From: Betaproteobacteria bacterium
GTDB taxonomy: Bacteria; Pseudomonadota; Gammaproteobacteria; Burkholderiales; Burkholderiaceae_C
NCBI GenBank assembly: GCA_009924455.1
Contig: RFRO01000005.1
Coordinates: 1 to 36,647 of the forward strand
Direction of reading: 5' to 3'
DNA length: 36,647 nt
Shown here: in pieces, positions 18,270 through 27,889 of the stretch
Position numbering within the stretch: the first letter of the stretch is position 1
Layout: each line of letters opens with the position of its first letter
The notes under the pieces: model-generated
Told to the model about the DNA's origin: nothing
The model's database searches: none
The model's input: only the letters and a program-made list of their open reading frames with translations
Program-made: the position numbers and the translations under genes

Positions 18270-19814
18270 ATGTCAGAACCCAGCACCCCAGCCGCCGCCC
18301 TTGATGAAAACCAGCTCATGCAGGAGCGGCGCGAGAAGCTCAAAGTCATTCGCGCGCGCCAGGCGCAGGGGGAAGGCGTGGCCTTTCCGAATGACTTTCA
18401 GCCCGACACCCAGGCTGCAGCCTTGTATGAATCCTTTGATGCCAAAGATGCAGCCGAGTTGCTTGCGCTGGGTGCGACCGTCAAGGTCGCCGGGCGCATG
18501 ATGCTCAAGCGTGTGATGGGCAAAGCCAGTTTTTGCACGCTGCAGGACGCTTCGTTCGGACCCAGCGGCGGGCGTATCCAGGTGTATGTCAAAGGCGATG
18601 AAGTCGGCGAGGCGCTGTACGAAGACTTCAAACACTGGGACCTGGGCGACATCGTGGCCGCAGAAGGCCGGGTTTTCAAAACCAAAACCGGCGAGCTTTC
18701 CATCCACGCCAACAGCGTGCGCCTGCTGACCAAAAGCCTGCGGCCCATGCCCGACAAGTTCCACGGCGTGCATGACCAGGAAGTCAAATACCGCCAACGC
18801 TACGTGGATCTGATGACCGACGAAAGCGCCCGCCGCCGTTTTGTGGCGCGCAGCAAAGCCGTCAGCGCCCTGCGCAATTTCATGGTCGCGCACGATTTCC
18901 TGGAAGTCGAAACGCCGATGCTGCACCCGATTCCGGGCGGTGCCAATGCGCGGCCCTTCACCACGCACCACAACGCGCTCGACCAGCAGATGTTTTTGCG
19001 CATCGCGCCCGAGCTGTATTTGAAGCGGCTGATCGTGGGCGGCTTCGATCGCGTCTTCGAGATCAACCGCAACTTCCGCAACGAAGGCATTTCGGTGCGG
19101 CACAACCCCGAATTCACCATGATGGAGTTCTACGCGGCGTATTGGAACTACCGCGATTTGATGACCTTTACCGAAAACCTGGTGCGTGATGCGGCGCTGC
19201 AAGCCACCGGCAGCCTGCAGCTGACGTACGGCGGTCAGGCCGTTGACCTGGAAAAGCCGTTTGAACGCCTGACGATCATCGAGGCGATTGCGAAATACAC
19301 CGAAGCAGGCGACAACGTGCGCAACGCCGACTGGCTGCGGCTGGAGCTGCGCAAGCTGGGGCTGACCGACGGCAAAAACCAGCTTTCCAAGCGCACGCTC
19401 GCAGGCCTGCAGGTTTTGTACTTCGAAGAAGCGGTGGAGTCCAAACTGTGGCAACCGACTTTTATTTGCGAGCACCCGGTCGAAATTTCACCGCTGGCGC
19501 GCGCCAGCGACACGCAGCCCGATGTGACCGAGCGTTTTGAGCTCTACATCACGGGGCGTGAGTTCGGCAACGGATTCAGCGAGCTCAACGACGCCGAAGA
19601 CCAGGCCGCCCGCTTCCACGCCCAGGTGGCGGCCAAGGACGGCGGCGATGTGGAAGCGATGTTCTACGACCACGACTTTGTGCGCGCACTGGAATACGGC
19701 ATGCCCCCCACCGGCGGCTGCGGCATCGGCATTGACCGCCTGATGATGCTGCTCACCGACAGCCCCAGCATCCGCGATGTGATTCTGTTCCCTGCCTTGC
19801 GCCGGGAAAACTGA
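18270..19814 (+). CDS. lysS: Lysyl-tRNA synthetase, class II
   Basis: LysS (514 aa) charges tRNA-Lys. The N-terminal OB-fold anticodon-binding domain (about 70-170) is followed by the class II catalytic core: motif 2 around 269-288 ([20 protein letters not shown]) and motif 3 around 484-510 ([21 protein letters not shown]). The ATG at 18270 is chosen because the family starts near MSEPST...[13 protein letters not shown]; the longer open frame back to 18132 overlaps the divergent yggT start and has no homology. No Shine-Dalgarno is visible in the C-rich stretch before the ATG. An EamA transporter starts 25 bases downstream. Confidence 0.96.
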   Translation: MSEPSTPAAALDENQLMQERREKLKVIRARQAQGEGVAFPNDFQPDTQAAALYESFDAKDAAELLALGATVKVAGRMMLKRVMGKASFCTLQDASFGPSGGRIQVYVKGDEVGEALYEDFKHWDLGDIVAAEGRVFKTKTGELSIHANSVRLLTKSLRPMPDKFHGVHDQEVKYRQRYVDLMTDESARRRFVARSKAVSALRNFMVAHDFLEVETPMLHPIPGGANARPFTTHHNALDQQMFLRIAPELYLKRLIVGGFDRVFEINRNFRNEGISVRHNPEFTMMEFYAAYWNYRDLMTFTENLVRDAALQATGSLQLTYGGQAVDLEKPFERLTIIEAIAKYTEAGDNVRNADWLRLELRKLGLTDGKNQLSKRTLAGLQVLYFEEAVESKLWQPTFICEHPVEISPLARASDTQPDVTERFELYITGREFGNGFSELNDAEDQAARFHAQVAAKDGGDVEAMFYDHDFVRALEYGMPPTGGCGIGIDRLMMLLTDSPSIRDVILFPALRREN

Positions 19815-19839
19815 GAGAGGGCAGGCGCCCGACGCGTCC

Positions 19840-20763
19840 ATGACGATCCGCGAAGTACCTCCAAACCAGCTAGTGGCCAACCTGCTGTGCATGCTCTCCA
19901 TGCTGGTCTGGTCTATGGGTTTGCCTGCTGCCGATGTACTCATCGGCCTGGTACCGCCCCTGCCGCTCACGGCTGCGCGCATGACCTTGGCCTGTGCCTG
20001 CCTGCTGCCGATCTGGTGGTGGCGCGAGGGTACGGCGGTGGTGCGTGGCGCGCACTGGGTGCGGGGGATTGCCATCGGCGGCTCGACACTGGGTTTGGGC
20101 GCCTTTTTGATGGTGGCCGGACAGGGCCTGACCGACGCGGTAACGGTTGCCATCATTTCAGCATCCATGCCGGTGGTGGGTATCGGCATCGAGGTGCTGC
20201 TGGACGGTCGCCGCATCACGGCGGGTCTGGTCATCGGTTTGGTGCTCAGCGTGATCGGCGGCCTGATGGCCATGGACGGGCGTGCGGGCGGCATGGGGCT
20301 GGGCTGGGGCGCGGTCTTGTGTGGTGCGTCCGTGCTGGTCTACACCCTGGGTTCGCGCATGTCGGTGACATCCTTTCCCGGACTCACGCCACTGGGACGC
20401 ACGACAGTCACCCTGTGCGGCGCTGCCTTGGTCAGTACCGTGGCCGCATTGGTCCATGCCGCGCTGGGCGGACCACAGCCGCAATGGGAACAGCTCGGTT
20501 GGCCGCACGCCGGCGCCCTGGCGATCTTTGCCATTGGCGCCATGGCGCTGAGCCAGCTTTTGTGGATCAGCGCAGTGGGACAGCTCGGCATCGCCCTGTC
20601 GTCACTGCATATCAACGCCGCCCCGTTTTATGTGATGCTGATGCTGTTTACCCTAGGAGGCAGCTGGAGCTGGACCCAAGCTCTGGCGGCCGCGATTGTC
20701 GGCGCTGGGGTGCTGGTGGCGCAGGATCTGATCCCCTTGCTTCGACGCCAAGCGTCAAGCTAA
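19840..20763 (+). CDS. EamA/DMT superfamily transporter
   Basis: This 307-aa protein has about ten hydrophobic helices in two EamA-type halves, typical of the drug/metabolite transporter superfamily. Features include the N-terminal LLCMLSMLVWSMGLPAAD, an arginine after helix 2 (PLTAARMTLA), the second-half pattern LGRTTVTLCGAALVS, and LSSLHINAAPFYVMLM near the end. Members export amino acids or other metabolites, but the substrate cannot be inferred. It starts 25 bases after lysS and is probably co-transcribed with it; whether this implies a link to lysine is speculation. Confidence 0.85.
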   Translation: MTIREVPPNQLVANLLCMLSMLVWSMGLPAADVLIGLVPPLPLTAARMTLACACLLPIWWWREGTAVVRGAHWVRGIAIGGSTLGLGAFLMVAGQGLTDAVTVAIISASMPVVGIGIEVLLDGRRITAGLVIGLVLSVIGGLMAMDGRAGGMGLGWGAVLCGASVLVYTLGSRMSVTSFPGLTPLGRTTVTLCGAALVSTVAALVHAALGGPQPQWEQLGWPHAGALAIFAIGAMALSQLLWISAVGQLGIALSSLHINAAPFYVMLMLFTLGGSWSWTQALAAAIVGAGVLVAQDLIPLLRRQASS

Positions 20764-20775
20764 AGCCGTGTCCAG

Positions 20776-20804
20776 GCGACACACAGCGCCGCATTGGTCA
20801 TAAT
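20776..20804 (+). promoter_or_regulatory. Candidate promoter of the lipoprotein gene
   Basis: GCGACA (20776-20781), a 17-base spacer and CATAAT (20799-20804) fit a moderate sigma-70 promoter 37 bases before the proposed ATG at 20842. A short inverted repeat, GTGTC (20768-20772) and GACAC (20778-20782), overlaps the -35. Confidence 0.35.
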
Positions 20805-20841
20805 GATGGCCTGTACTTACAGAGGTTTGCTTAGACCTTTT

Positions 20842-21261
20842 ATGAAGATTTCCCGTTCGGTTGTGGTTTTTGTACTCATCGGCTTGTGCAGCGGATGCGC
20901 CAGCCATTCCTCCAAGATGATTGCAAAGCTGCAGGATAAGAACCCGCAATTTGCGACTGCAGCATGCCAACACGCGCGGCAAAACGCCGGGGTGCACGAC
21001 GAAGTGCAGAACGCCAAACTCTGGGTGGGACCATCGGTCTTGCTGCTGGCCGGGCCAATGGCCATCGTTCCGGTTTTTTTATCCGGCGTCGGCTTCAACA
21101 CCATGGACCAAATGCAGGCGAACGACATTGCCAAAAACTGCGGCGGCACAGCCGTTTCTCAGCAAGCGGTGGCGCAAAGCGTGGCCGTTGACAGCGCCCT
21201 TTCACTTGGGATGGGTGTTGCGGTACCCGTACCTACGGTTCCGAGCGCAGGAGCGCGCTAG
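20842..21261 (+). CDS. Small predicted lipoprotein, unknown function
   Basis: This 139-aa protein starts MKISRSVVVFVLIGLCSGCASHS, a lipoprotein signal sequence with the lipidated cysteine at C19. The lipobox is slightly atypical because -3 is Cys rather than Leu. The mature part has a helical segment with C42, a hydrophobic Gly/Pro-containing stretch at about 61-83 that could be a membrane hairpin, C100, and a Val/Pro/Ala-rich tail. The ATG at 20842 is preferred; the frame opens earlier at 20794. I recognise no family. It sits 201 bases upstream of a larger exported protein in the same orientation. Confidence 0.65.
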   Translation: MKISRSVVVFVLIGLCSGCASHSSKMIAKLQDKNPQFATAACQHARQNAGVHDEVQNAKLWVGPSVLLLAGPMAIVPVFLSGVGFNTMDQMQANDIAKNCGGTAVSQQAVAQSVAVDSALSLGMGVAVPVPTVPSAGAR

Positions 21262-21462
21262 AGGCCATAAAAGGTCGGCGAATCAACACAACGCCGTGCG
21301 CGCCCTGTCGATCAGATAGGCCGCTCTGTGCTCAGTTAAGTGATGGGATGCAGACCCGCAGTCGTCTTCCGCATAAGGTGCCACCGGCTAAGATCCCTAT
21401 CATTTCGCTAATAATTTGACCCATTAAGCGGGAAAGTCAGCCGCCACCTCGAAGTCTTTGCG

Positions 21463-23436
21463 ATGAAAAAATTACTACGTTGGAACCTCGCCCTCTGCAT
21501 AGGCCTTGCATCGATGGCGGCATCTGCGGACCCTTTGCTGGGTCGTTGGATTTGCAGCTCCCCCGCAGGCCAGGACATGGTGGAGGTCACGCCCGATACG
21601 GTCGCATTCGTTAGCCTGCTCCAAGGCGCAACGGTTTACCCCAGGAGCCCATCAGCACCCGATAAATTGGTTTTGCAAACCAATCCACCCACCACATTGA
21701 CCGCGGGCCTGCAGCAAACGAATCTCAAACTCGCCAGTGCGCCGCTCAAAATTGATTTGAACTGTACCCAGTTGTCAGACAGCAGTTCCGCCCAGTTCGT
21801 TCCATTGCGCGCGGAGAACGGCGCAAGCCTGCTGGATGCGGACGTTTTAATCGCGAAGTCTTTTTTGGAGTCCGACCAGGTCAAGAAAAACCTGAAAGGC
21901 CAGTACGTGCTGGATCGCATGAATGTGTGCATTGCCGACCCAGCCTTAGCCCAATCACTTTGGGGTGATACGCGACCCGTCCCCCGATTGAGCACGCTGA
22001 TGGAAAACAGCTTCCTGTTCTGGGGGGCACCGATCTCCTCGAAACACCGCGCCATGGGCGGCGAATCTGAGTCGCTGGACAGCACGTCGCCCTGGCGAGG
22101 AGTCGTCAGACGCTGGCTGGTTTCCAAAAATATTCTTGCGAAAGATATTTTCATCAGCTATTGCAGTCCCCGCGGCCTTTCCAGCTATGTGGTGATTGCG
22201 CCAAAAGTATTGGGACTTCCGCTCAAGCAAATCAACCAATATATTTTTGAAGACGACTTCAATGACCTTGTCGAAGCTTTCAAACACCTGGAGCAATACC
22301 AGCTGCAGAATTTTGGCGAGATCAAAATCAACGAGATCGGCACATCAATTACCAAAGCGTATACAGAAAAAAGCAATGCGGAAGGCGAACTCCGTCGCCA
22401 ACGGGAGGCGCTTGAATCGCAGATCAAAGATCGCCTGGCCCAAGGCAGCGACGATATTGTCTCTGCGCTCATCCGCAAGCCAGTTTCCGGTCGGGCTCAA
22501 AGCGATACCGAAAACGCCGCACTGTGCTTGATACAGCTCAAAGTCAAAAAACAAGCCATCGACGGCATGGGCTACGAACCTGTATTTGCCAAATGGGCTG
22601 CGCGCAACGAACGCGTTCAATTCGACAAAATCGCCAAAACCCCCGATGAAATGTTTGAAGCCATCAACCGGGGCGAATGCCACAAGGTGGTCGGCCATGC
22701 CAGCGCCATGACGCAAATCATCGAAGCGGCCAAGCGGGATAAATATGCCGTCAGCATTCATGCCATCACATCCGAGTTGTCCCTTTTGAATGCGTATGCA
22801 AAAAACCTGAAGCTTGAAAGCTTCGCAGAATGGGAGACTGCGACCAGCATGAAAGCCACGCCCGGCCAATACCTCTCGCTCAAGAAACTCGGCCTGGGTC
22901 AACCCGATGACTTCAAACGTGCACTGGCCCAACCCGAAGTAGCGGCCTACTTCAAAGTCACGGGGAAGACGGCTGAGACCGCCTCTGTCAGCGATTATTT
23001 GGGCTACAACGACGATCTGGAGCAGGGCAAAAAGTCTGGGAAGACTGCCGCCGCTTACCGCACAGAGGCCAACCGCCGCCTGGAAATCGAGCGACAGGAG
23101 GCGGCTGAACTGGCGGCCAGACGGGACCTGGCGCGATCCAAAGTGAACCTGAACCTCAGCTTAATTTGCTACGGTGAAGACTACAACGCCGGCAACGAGT
23201 TGCGCACGATTTTGGATATGTACGCCAGTAACACCAACATCATGGTCATCACGAATTACATGCAAAGCTCCCAAACCTGCAGCATGCGTCCTGCCAGCCA
23301 GGCTCACCGGGCAAGCCAGTTCACCGAACACCTGCGCCGCGGCAACCTCGTGGGAATTCGCTCCAAAGCCAATGTGCAGGGCGTCGGCTACTTGTATTCC
23401 TTCACACACCGAGAAAACTGGGACGTTGGCCCTTGA
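21463..23436 (+). CDS. Large exported protein of unknown function
   Basis: This 657-aa protein has a Sec signal peptide (MKKLLRWNLALCIGLASMAA, then SA before D23). The mature chain has eight cysteines (31, 101, 156, 234, 355, 406, 569, 606), consistent with periplasmic or secreted disulfides. Two charged helical stretches at about 298-328 and 530-560 look like coiled coils. The middle part (about 352-445: CLIQLKVKKQAID, AINRGECHKVVGHASAM) vaguely resembles a periplasmic solute-binding lobe, but I cannot assign a family. It appears less GC-rich than its neighbours. It ends 16 bases before the terminator of the convergent tRNA-His unit. The preceding 201 bases hold no promoter I trust. Confidence 0.75.
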   Translation: MKKLLRWNLALCIGLASMAASADPLLGRWICSSPAGQDMVEVTPDTVAFVSLLQGATVYPRSPSAPDKLVLQTNPPTTLTAGLQQTNLKLASAPLKIDLNCTQLSDSSSAQFVPLRAENGASLLDADVLIAKSFLESDQVKKNLKGQYVLDRMNVCIADPALAQSLWGDTRPVPRLSTLMENSFLFWGAPISSKHRAMGGESESLDSTSPWRGVVRRWLVSKNILAKDIFISYCSPRGLSSYVVIAPKVLGLPLKQINQYIFEDDFNDLVEAFKHLEQYQLQNFGEIKINEIGTSITKAYTEKSNAEGELRRQREALESQIKDRLAQGSDDIVSALIRKPVSGRAQSDTENAALCLIQLKVKKQAIDGMGYEPVFAKWAARNERVQFDKIAKTPDEMFEAINRGECHKVVGHASAMTQIIEAAKRDKYAVSIHAITSELSLLNAYAKNLKLESFAEWETATSMKATPGQYLSLKKLGLGQPDDFKRALAQPEVAAYFKVTGKTAETASVSDYLGYNDDLEQGKKSGKTAAAYRTEANRRLEIERQEAAELAARRDLARSKVNLNLSLICYGEDYNAGNELRTILDMYASNTNIMVITNYMQSSQTCSMRPASQAHRASQFTEHLRRGNLVGIRSKANVQGVGYLYSFTHRENWDVGP

Positions 23437-23451
23437 AGTAGCGCCCCCAAC

Positions 23452-23481
23452 AAAAAAGCCCCGCTCTTGTGAAGCGGGGCT
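23452..23481 (-). terminator. Intrinsic terminator after tRNA-His
   Basis: AGCCCCGCT (23457-23465) and AGCGGGGCT (23473-23481) form a perfect 9-bp GC-rich stem with a seven-base loop. On the minus strand it is followed at once by TTTTTT. It ends the ppiD/tRNA-His transcript; on the plus strand no T-tract follows. Confidence 0.9.
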
Positions 23482-23497
23482 AAGTCGATGATTGATA

Positions 23498-23574
23498 TGG
23501 GGTGGCTGATGGGGCTCGAACCCACGACAACAGGAATCACAATCCTGGACTCTACCAACTGAGCTACAGCCACC
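23498..23574 (-). tRNA. tRNA-His (GTG)
   Basis: Read on the minus strand, the sequence folds as a tRNA: acceptor GTGGCTG/CAGCCAC, D-arm GCTCAGTTGGTAGAGT, anticodon stem CAGGA/TCCTG with loop TTGTGAT, and T-arm with GGTTCGAGCC. The anticodon is GTG. The His-specific extra G at -1 is encoded at 23574, discriminator C73 is at 23501, and CCA is encoded at 23500-23498. It lies 46 bases after the ppiD stop and has its own promoter candidate. Confidence 0.97.
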
Positions 23575-23585
23575 GAAGAGGGGAG

Positions 23586-23591
23586 ATTATA
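23586..23591 (-). promoter_or_regulatory. -10 element of tRNA-His
   Basis: A perfect TATAAT on the minus strand lies 11 bases before the tRNA 5' end, just after the ppiD stop. The -35 region (about 23608-23615, GGAACA-like) is weak. tRNA-His can thus be made both from its own promoter and by read-through from ppiD. Confidence 0.55.
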
Positions 23592-23620
23592 AGCAGAGGG
23601 AGCCACGTGTTCCGTGGGAA

Positions 23621-25552
23621 TCAACCCGCGTCCGCAGCCGCAACCGGCTTGGTGCCGGGCTTGGGCGCATTGATGTGAACTTTGTAGCGCTGCTTGAGCA
23701 GCTGGTAATAGGCCTCCGCCTCGGCCCGACCCAATAGCTGTGTGAATTGGGCACGTTCCTGGAGGCCGGCCTGCGCGTCTGCGTCCTTGCGTGGCATCAC
23801 CTGCGTGACACGGGCTAGCGCATAACCCTGCGACGCCATATCAATACCCACCCATGCCGGTAGGGTGCTGGTATCCGCGCGCAACACGGCGTCTAGCACC
23901 ACGCTGCTGACCTTGGGGGCCGCGTCGCGGGAAATGACCATCGCCTCGGGCAGTTTGGGTGGCGTGCTTTGGGCCTTCCATGTCGCCAAATCGGCTTCAG
24001 CGGCCTTCTTGGCCAGGGCGGTAGCCTGTTCCAGCGCCAACTTGTCATGGACTTGTGAACGAACTTCGTCAAAGGCCAGGACGCGCACCGGCACATGTTT
24101 GGTCACGCGTGCAGACAGTAGCGTGTTGGGCGCCACTTCGATGGCCTCGGTGTTTTGCTTTTTGGCAATGGTGTCCGCATTAAAAATCGCCTCTAGAACG
24201 CGGGGCTGCGACAAGCCACTTGACGACTTTGTAAGCGGCTTGCGCAACACCCCGGACGCCTGTTTGATTTCCAGCTTGAGTTTGTCAGCCGCAGGCTTGA
24301 GGCTGTCACCCTGCTCATACACCGCGTTGCTGAACACTTCGGCCACTTCCGCAAATTTACGTTGCGCCTGCTGGGTCTTGTACTCCAACTCCAATTTGTC
24401 GCGAACGCTCTCGAAGCTGGCTTGTTTAGGTTCCTTGATGTCGGCCAGCTTGATGATGTGGTATCCGAAATCAGACTCCACAAGCTCGCTGATCTCGCCC
24501 TTCTTCAAGGCAAATACCGCGTCCTCAAACTGCTTCACCATAGAACCTTTGGAGAAGTACCCCAGGTCACCGCCTTGCGTTGCAGACGCACTGTCCTGCG
24601 AGTTTTTGCGGGCCAATTCGGCAAAGCTGTCAGGCTTGGCCCGGGCCTTGGCGAGCAGTGCTTGCGCGGTGGACTTGGCTTTATCCCGTACATCAGCTGC
24701 CGCGTCTTTGGCCACTGCAATCAGAATGTGGCTTGCCTTACGCTCTTCTTTTGCAGCCAGGCGCTGCGCGTTTTGGTCGTAATACGTCTTCAGATCCGCT
24801 TCGCTGACAGTCACGCTGTTCCTCACGGCTTCCATAGTCAAGACCACATATTCAATATCCGCCGACTCCGCGGATTCAAACTGGCCTTTATTGGCGTCGT
24901 AGTAGGCTTGTATTTCAGCATCGGTGGGCTTGACTTTGGCCAGGTAATCCGCCGGCTTGTAGTACACCAACTGAACCTCGCGGCGCTGAAAAAATGCGTT
25001 GAGCGTTGCATCAGTGACCGCCTTCGTGGCAAATGCACTGCGCCCCACCGCTTGCTCGTTCTGGCGCAATAGCAATTCGTTGCGGACCCGGGCGTCAAAC
25101 TGCGCGGGCTCCAGGCCGTTGCTTTTCAACAGGTTTTTGTAGGCCTCGACATCCAAAGACCCATCGGCACGGCGCATGGCGGCAATCGCCGGAATGGCTT
25201 CAATTTCGCGTGCGAGTCGGGCATCGGTCACGACCCTGACCGCGTCTTGTCCCGCCTCTTGCCACACCTTTTCGCGCACCATCCGCTCCAGCGTGGCGTA
25301 CCGCGCCTCGGGCGAATCCAGCAACTTCGGATCTGCATTCGGTGTTGTACTGCGAATGCGTTTGACTTCATCTTGGTGGGCGGCATCCCACTCGGCCTGG
25401 CTGATACTGTGGCTGCCAACTTTGGCAACGGCATCCGCACTGGACTTGATACCCCGGTAACCCTGAACCCCGCTGAACACGAATCCCAAAATGATCAAGC
25501 CATACAGCGGGATCATGATGAGCTTGGAATACTTGCGAATCGATTCAAACAT
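23621..25552 (-). CDS. ppiD: PpiD-type periplasmic peptidyl-prolyl isomerase
   Basis: PpiD (643 aa) is an inner-membrane-anchored chaperone acting near the Sec translocon on emerging periplasmic and outer-membrane proteins. A single N-terminal transmembrane helix lies at about 11-29 ([18 protein letters not shown]). Next comes a SurA/PpiD N-terminal chaperone domain, then a parvulin domain at about 270-375 ([42 protein letters not shown]) and a C-terminal helical region. The ATG at 25552 with GGAG upstream is chosen; an in-frame TTG at 25561 would add three residues. An intrinsic-terminator-like hairpin lies 24 bases upstream, inside any possible leader. tRNA-His follows on the same strand. 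Confidence 0.93.
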   Translation of the reverse strand: MFESIRKYSKLIMIPLYGLIILGFVFSGVQGYRGIKSSADAVAKVGSHSISQAEWDAAHQDEVKRIRSTTPNADPKLLDSPEARYATLERMVREKVWQEAGQDAVRVVTDARLAREIEAIPAIAAMRRADGSLDVEAYKNLLKSNGLEPAQFDARVRNELLLRQNEQAVGRSAFATKAVTDATLNAFFQRREVQLVYYKPADYLAKVKPTDAEIQAYYDANKGQFESAESADIEYVVLTMEAVRNSVTVSEADLKTYYDQNAQRLAAKEERKASHILIAVAKDAAADVRDKAKSTAQALLAKARAKPDSFAELARKNSQDSASATQGGDLGYFSKGSMVKQFEDAVFALKKGEISELVESDFGYHIIKLADIKEPKQASFESVRDKLELEYKTQQAQRKFAEVAEVFSNAVYEQGDSLKPAADKLKLEIKQASGVLRKPLTKSSSGLSQPRVLEAIFNADTIAKKQNTEAIEVAPNTLLSARVTKHVPVRVLAFDEVRSQVHDKLALEQATALAKKAAEADLATWKAQSTPPKLPEAMVISRDAAPKVSSVVLDAVLRADTSTLPAWVGIDMASQGYALARVTQVMPRKDADAQAGLQERAQFTQLLGRAEAEAYYQLLKQRYKVHINAPKPGTKPVAAADAG

Positions 25553-25570
25553 GGGGAACAACTCCAGGAA

Positions 25571-25599
25571 AACAAAAAGGCGAAGCTGTGTTCGCCTTT
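25571..25599 (-). terminator. Terminator hairpin between pbpC and ppiD, inside the ppiD leader
   Basis: AAAGGCGAA (25576-25584) and TTCGCCTTT (25591-25599) form a 9-bp stem with a six-base loop. On the minus strand the stem runs into TTTTTGTTTT. It would end the yfhM-pbpC transcript. The ppiD ATG is only 24 bases further on and no promoter fits between, so a ppiD message must read through it; it may act as an attenuator. Confidence 0.75.
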
Positions 25600-25673
25600 C
25601 ACATCAGATTGGTCCGCGCCTGGGGGCGCATGCCGCCTCCGACCGGCGACAAGCCTACCAAAGGTAGTCTGAG

Positions 25674-25679
25674 ATTGTA
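25674..25679 (-). promoter_or_regulatory. Candidate -10 element for ppiD
   Basis: TACAAT on the minus strand, in CGGTACAATCTC, begins 18 bases after the pbpC stop. A -35-like CTGACC lies about 15 bases upstream, a short spacer. If used, the ppiD leader is about 115 bases and contains the terminator hairpin. Confidence 0.35.
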
Positions 25680-25696
25680 CCGAGCGAGCCCCGTGG

Positions 25697-27889
25697 TCAG
25701 GGTTGGGTGACCACCCCCGCGCCACGAACTTCCAGCCGAATCGAGTGCAGAACCTCGCCGTTGGCACCCACAATTTGCACCACATGGCGGCCGGGCCAAG
25801 GCAACCATTGCGCCTGCGCCCCTTTTGCGAAGGGCTTGCCGTCCATCAACCAGCGGGTGAAAGTGCCGTCGGCCGCAAAACGCAAACGCTGTCGATCGGG
25901 TGGAATATCGGGGTCCAGCGCAATGATGCTGCCATCGGCCGGGCTGGTGATGCGCGCGGCCGTCATGCTTGCGGGTTGACCCGCCGTTCCACGATCACCC
26001 CCTTGCGACAAGGCGAACTGGCTTTGCTCGGTCCCCTGGATGAACCATTCCATGCGGGCCGCCTCGGTGGCCGCCCCGACGCTTGGCGCCAGCGGGAAAC
26101 TCACCGCCTGCCGGACCAGACCGGCGGGCACTGGCGGCGCGCGGCTGGGTGTTGCGCGGTGCACATAGCGCATCACACTGGCCCATATGGGCGCGGCGCC
26201 ACTGGTCCCGCTGACATCCCACATGGGCGCGCCACTCGCATTGCCAACCCATACGCCAACGGTGTAGCGCTCCGAATAGCCAATCGCCCAGTTGTCACGC
26301 ATGTCTTTGCTGGTTCCGGTTTTCACTGCACTCCAGAACCGGGTGGCCAGCACGCTATCGCTACCAAAGGTTCGGGCACGGGCATTGCTGTCGGCCAGGA
26401 TGTCGCCCACGATAAAGGCCGCACGCGGATCAACCACGCAGGGGCCCGGCGCACGGCGTCCGCTCTCCGGCACCAAGGTGATGGGGCTGAAGCAGCCCCG
26501 GTTAGCCAATGCGCGGTAGGCATTGGTGAGTTGCAAGAGCGACACGTCTGCGCTGCCCAACGCCAGGCTGTAGCCGTAGTAGTCGCCGCTTTCACGCAAA
26601 GACAGGCCCAAAGCCGTCAGCTGCTGGTGAAACGCATCGGGCGACACCATCACCAGCGTGCGCACCGCCGGCACATTGAGAGAAGCACCCAGCGCGGTGC
26701 GCGCGGAGACCCAACCTTTGAAGTGGTGGTCGTAGTTCTGCGGGATATACAAACCACCCGATGTCTGGATTTGCGCGCCCGAGTCATCCAGCAACGACGC
26801 CGCCGTGATGCGCCGCTGCGCAATGGCCTGGGCATACAAAAATGGCTTGAGCGTAGAGCCGGGCTGCCGCAGCGCCACAACCCCGTCCACCTCGGCGGCG
26901 GCGCTGAGCACACCGGAAGACCCCACCCAGGCCAGCACCTCGCCGCTGGCGTTGTCCAACACCACTACCGCGCCGTCTTCCACGTGGCGCCCGCGCAATT
27001 CACGCAGTTGCTGATTCAGGGATTGCAAGGCCATGCGCTGCAATGGCGCATGGAGCGTGGTACGGATCGCCTGGGGCATGGGCGCGCTGCGCTGGCGCAT
27101 GACCTGCCGGGCCAGGTGCGGAGCTATGCCCTCGCTGGCCACGAATTCGCGTCGCTGTAGCGCGGCCTGCGCGAAAAAAACCACGCCGTCGCAATCCATG
27201 GGCTTGAAAGCAACGTCCATGGCCTGCAAAACCGTGCACGCGCGCTGTCCGACCTGCACGCCCGGCGCGTTGGGCGCGCGTACCAGGGCGGCCGCTACGG
27301 CGGCTTCGCGGTTGTCCAGTCCTGAAGCCGCCTTGCCGAACAAGGTGCGGCTCAGCGCATCGATACCGACCAACTCGCCGCGAAAGGGAACCAGATTCAA
27401 ATAGGCTTCCAGAATCTGGTCTTTGCGCCAACTGCGTTCCAGCATCTCGGCGGACACGGCTTGACCGACTTTTTGGATAACGCTTCGGCTGCCAGCGCTG
27501 CGCCGCAGGTCCTCGTCCAGCAGGCCGGCCAATTGCATGGTGATGGTGGAGGCACCACGGGTTTTATGGCTCCATAGATTGGCCCAGGCGGCAGCCGATA
27601 CACCGCGCCAGTCCACGCCGCTGTGTTCGTAAAAACGCTTGTCCTCGCTGAACACCAAAGCCGTGCGCAAGGCCGGCGAGACGTCCGCCAGCGCCAGCCA
27701 TTGGCCTCGGCGCACGGTGTCGTCGGCACGTATGCGCTGCAGCAGCACCCCATCACGGTCCAGAACCTGCACATCCGACGCACGGTAGGCCGCTTTGACA
27801 TCCGAATAACCGGGCGCCGCCAGCGCCGCACCGGTCAGCGAGCCCGCGATCCAAAGCCCCAGCGCGCAGCGCGCCAGCGCCATACGCAT
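25697..27889 (-). CDS. pbpC: Penicillin-binding protein 1C
   Basis: PbpC (730 aa) is a bifunctional peptidoglycan synthase anchored in the inner membrane by an N-terminal hydrophobic segment (about 9-25). The GT51 glycosyltransferase domain has E82 in SEDKRFYEHSGVDW and RGASTITMQL (111-120). The transpeptidase domain has the serine S345 in GSTLKPF, the SxN motif S403-N405 and KTGT at 523-526. The C-terminus carries the PBP1C domain with FAADGTFTRWLMDG. All catalytic motifs are intact. Its start overlaps the stop of the alpha-2-macroglobulin gene (TGATG), the classical yfhM-pbpC pairing. A second ATG two codons in (27883) is possible. Confidence 0.95.
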   Translation of the reverse strand: MRMALARCALGLWIAGSLTGAALAAPGYSDVKAAYRASDVQVLDRDGVLLQRIRADDTVRRGQWLALADVSPALRTALVFSEDKRFYEHSGVDWRGVSAAAWANLWSHKTRGASTITMQLAGLLDEDLRRSAGSRSVIQKVGQAVSAEMLERSWRKDQILEAYLNLVPFRGELVGIDALSRTLFGKAASGLDNREAAVAAALVRAPNAPGVQVGQRACTVLQAMDVAFKPMDCDGVVFFAQAALQRREFVASEGIAPHLARQVMRQRSAPMPQAIRTTLHAPLQRMALQSLNQQLRELRGRHVEDGAVVVLDNASGEVLAWVGSSGVLSAAAEVDGVVALRQPGSTLKPFLYAQAIAQRRITAASLLDDSGAQIQTSGGLYIPQNYDHHFKGWVSARTALGASLNVPAVRTLVMVSPDAFHQQLTALGLSLRESGDYYGYSLALGSADVSLLQLTNAYRALANRGCFSPITLVPESGRRAPGPCVVDPRAAFIVGDILADSNARARTFGSDSVLATRFWSAVKTGTSKDMRDNWAIGYSERYTVGVWVGNASGAPMWDVSGTSGAAPIWASVMRYVHRATPSRAPPVPAGLVRQAVSFPLAPSVGAATEAARMEWFIQGTEQSQFALSQGGDRGTAGQPASMTAARITSPADGSIIALDPDIPPDRQRLRFAADGTFTRWLMDGKPFAKGAQAQWLPWPGRHVVQIVGANGEVLHSIRLEVRGAGVVTQP

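Noticed and set aside
18273-19475. A 400-codon minus-strand frame opposite lysS
   Set aside because: Same shadow effect; lysS on the plus strand has all class II synthetase motifs.
20842-23574. Genomic island integrated at the 3' end of tRNA-His
   Set aside because: The unknown genes do lie on the tRNA 3' side, but I find no integrase, no duplicated tRNA end and an intact terminator directly after the tRNA.
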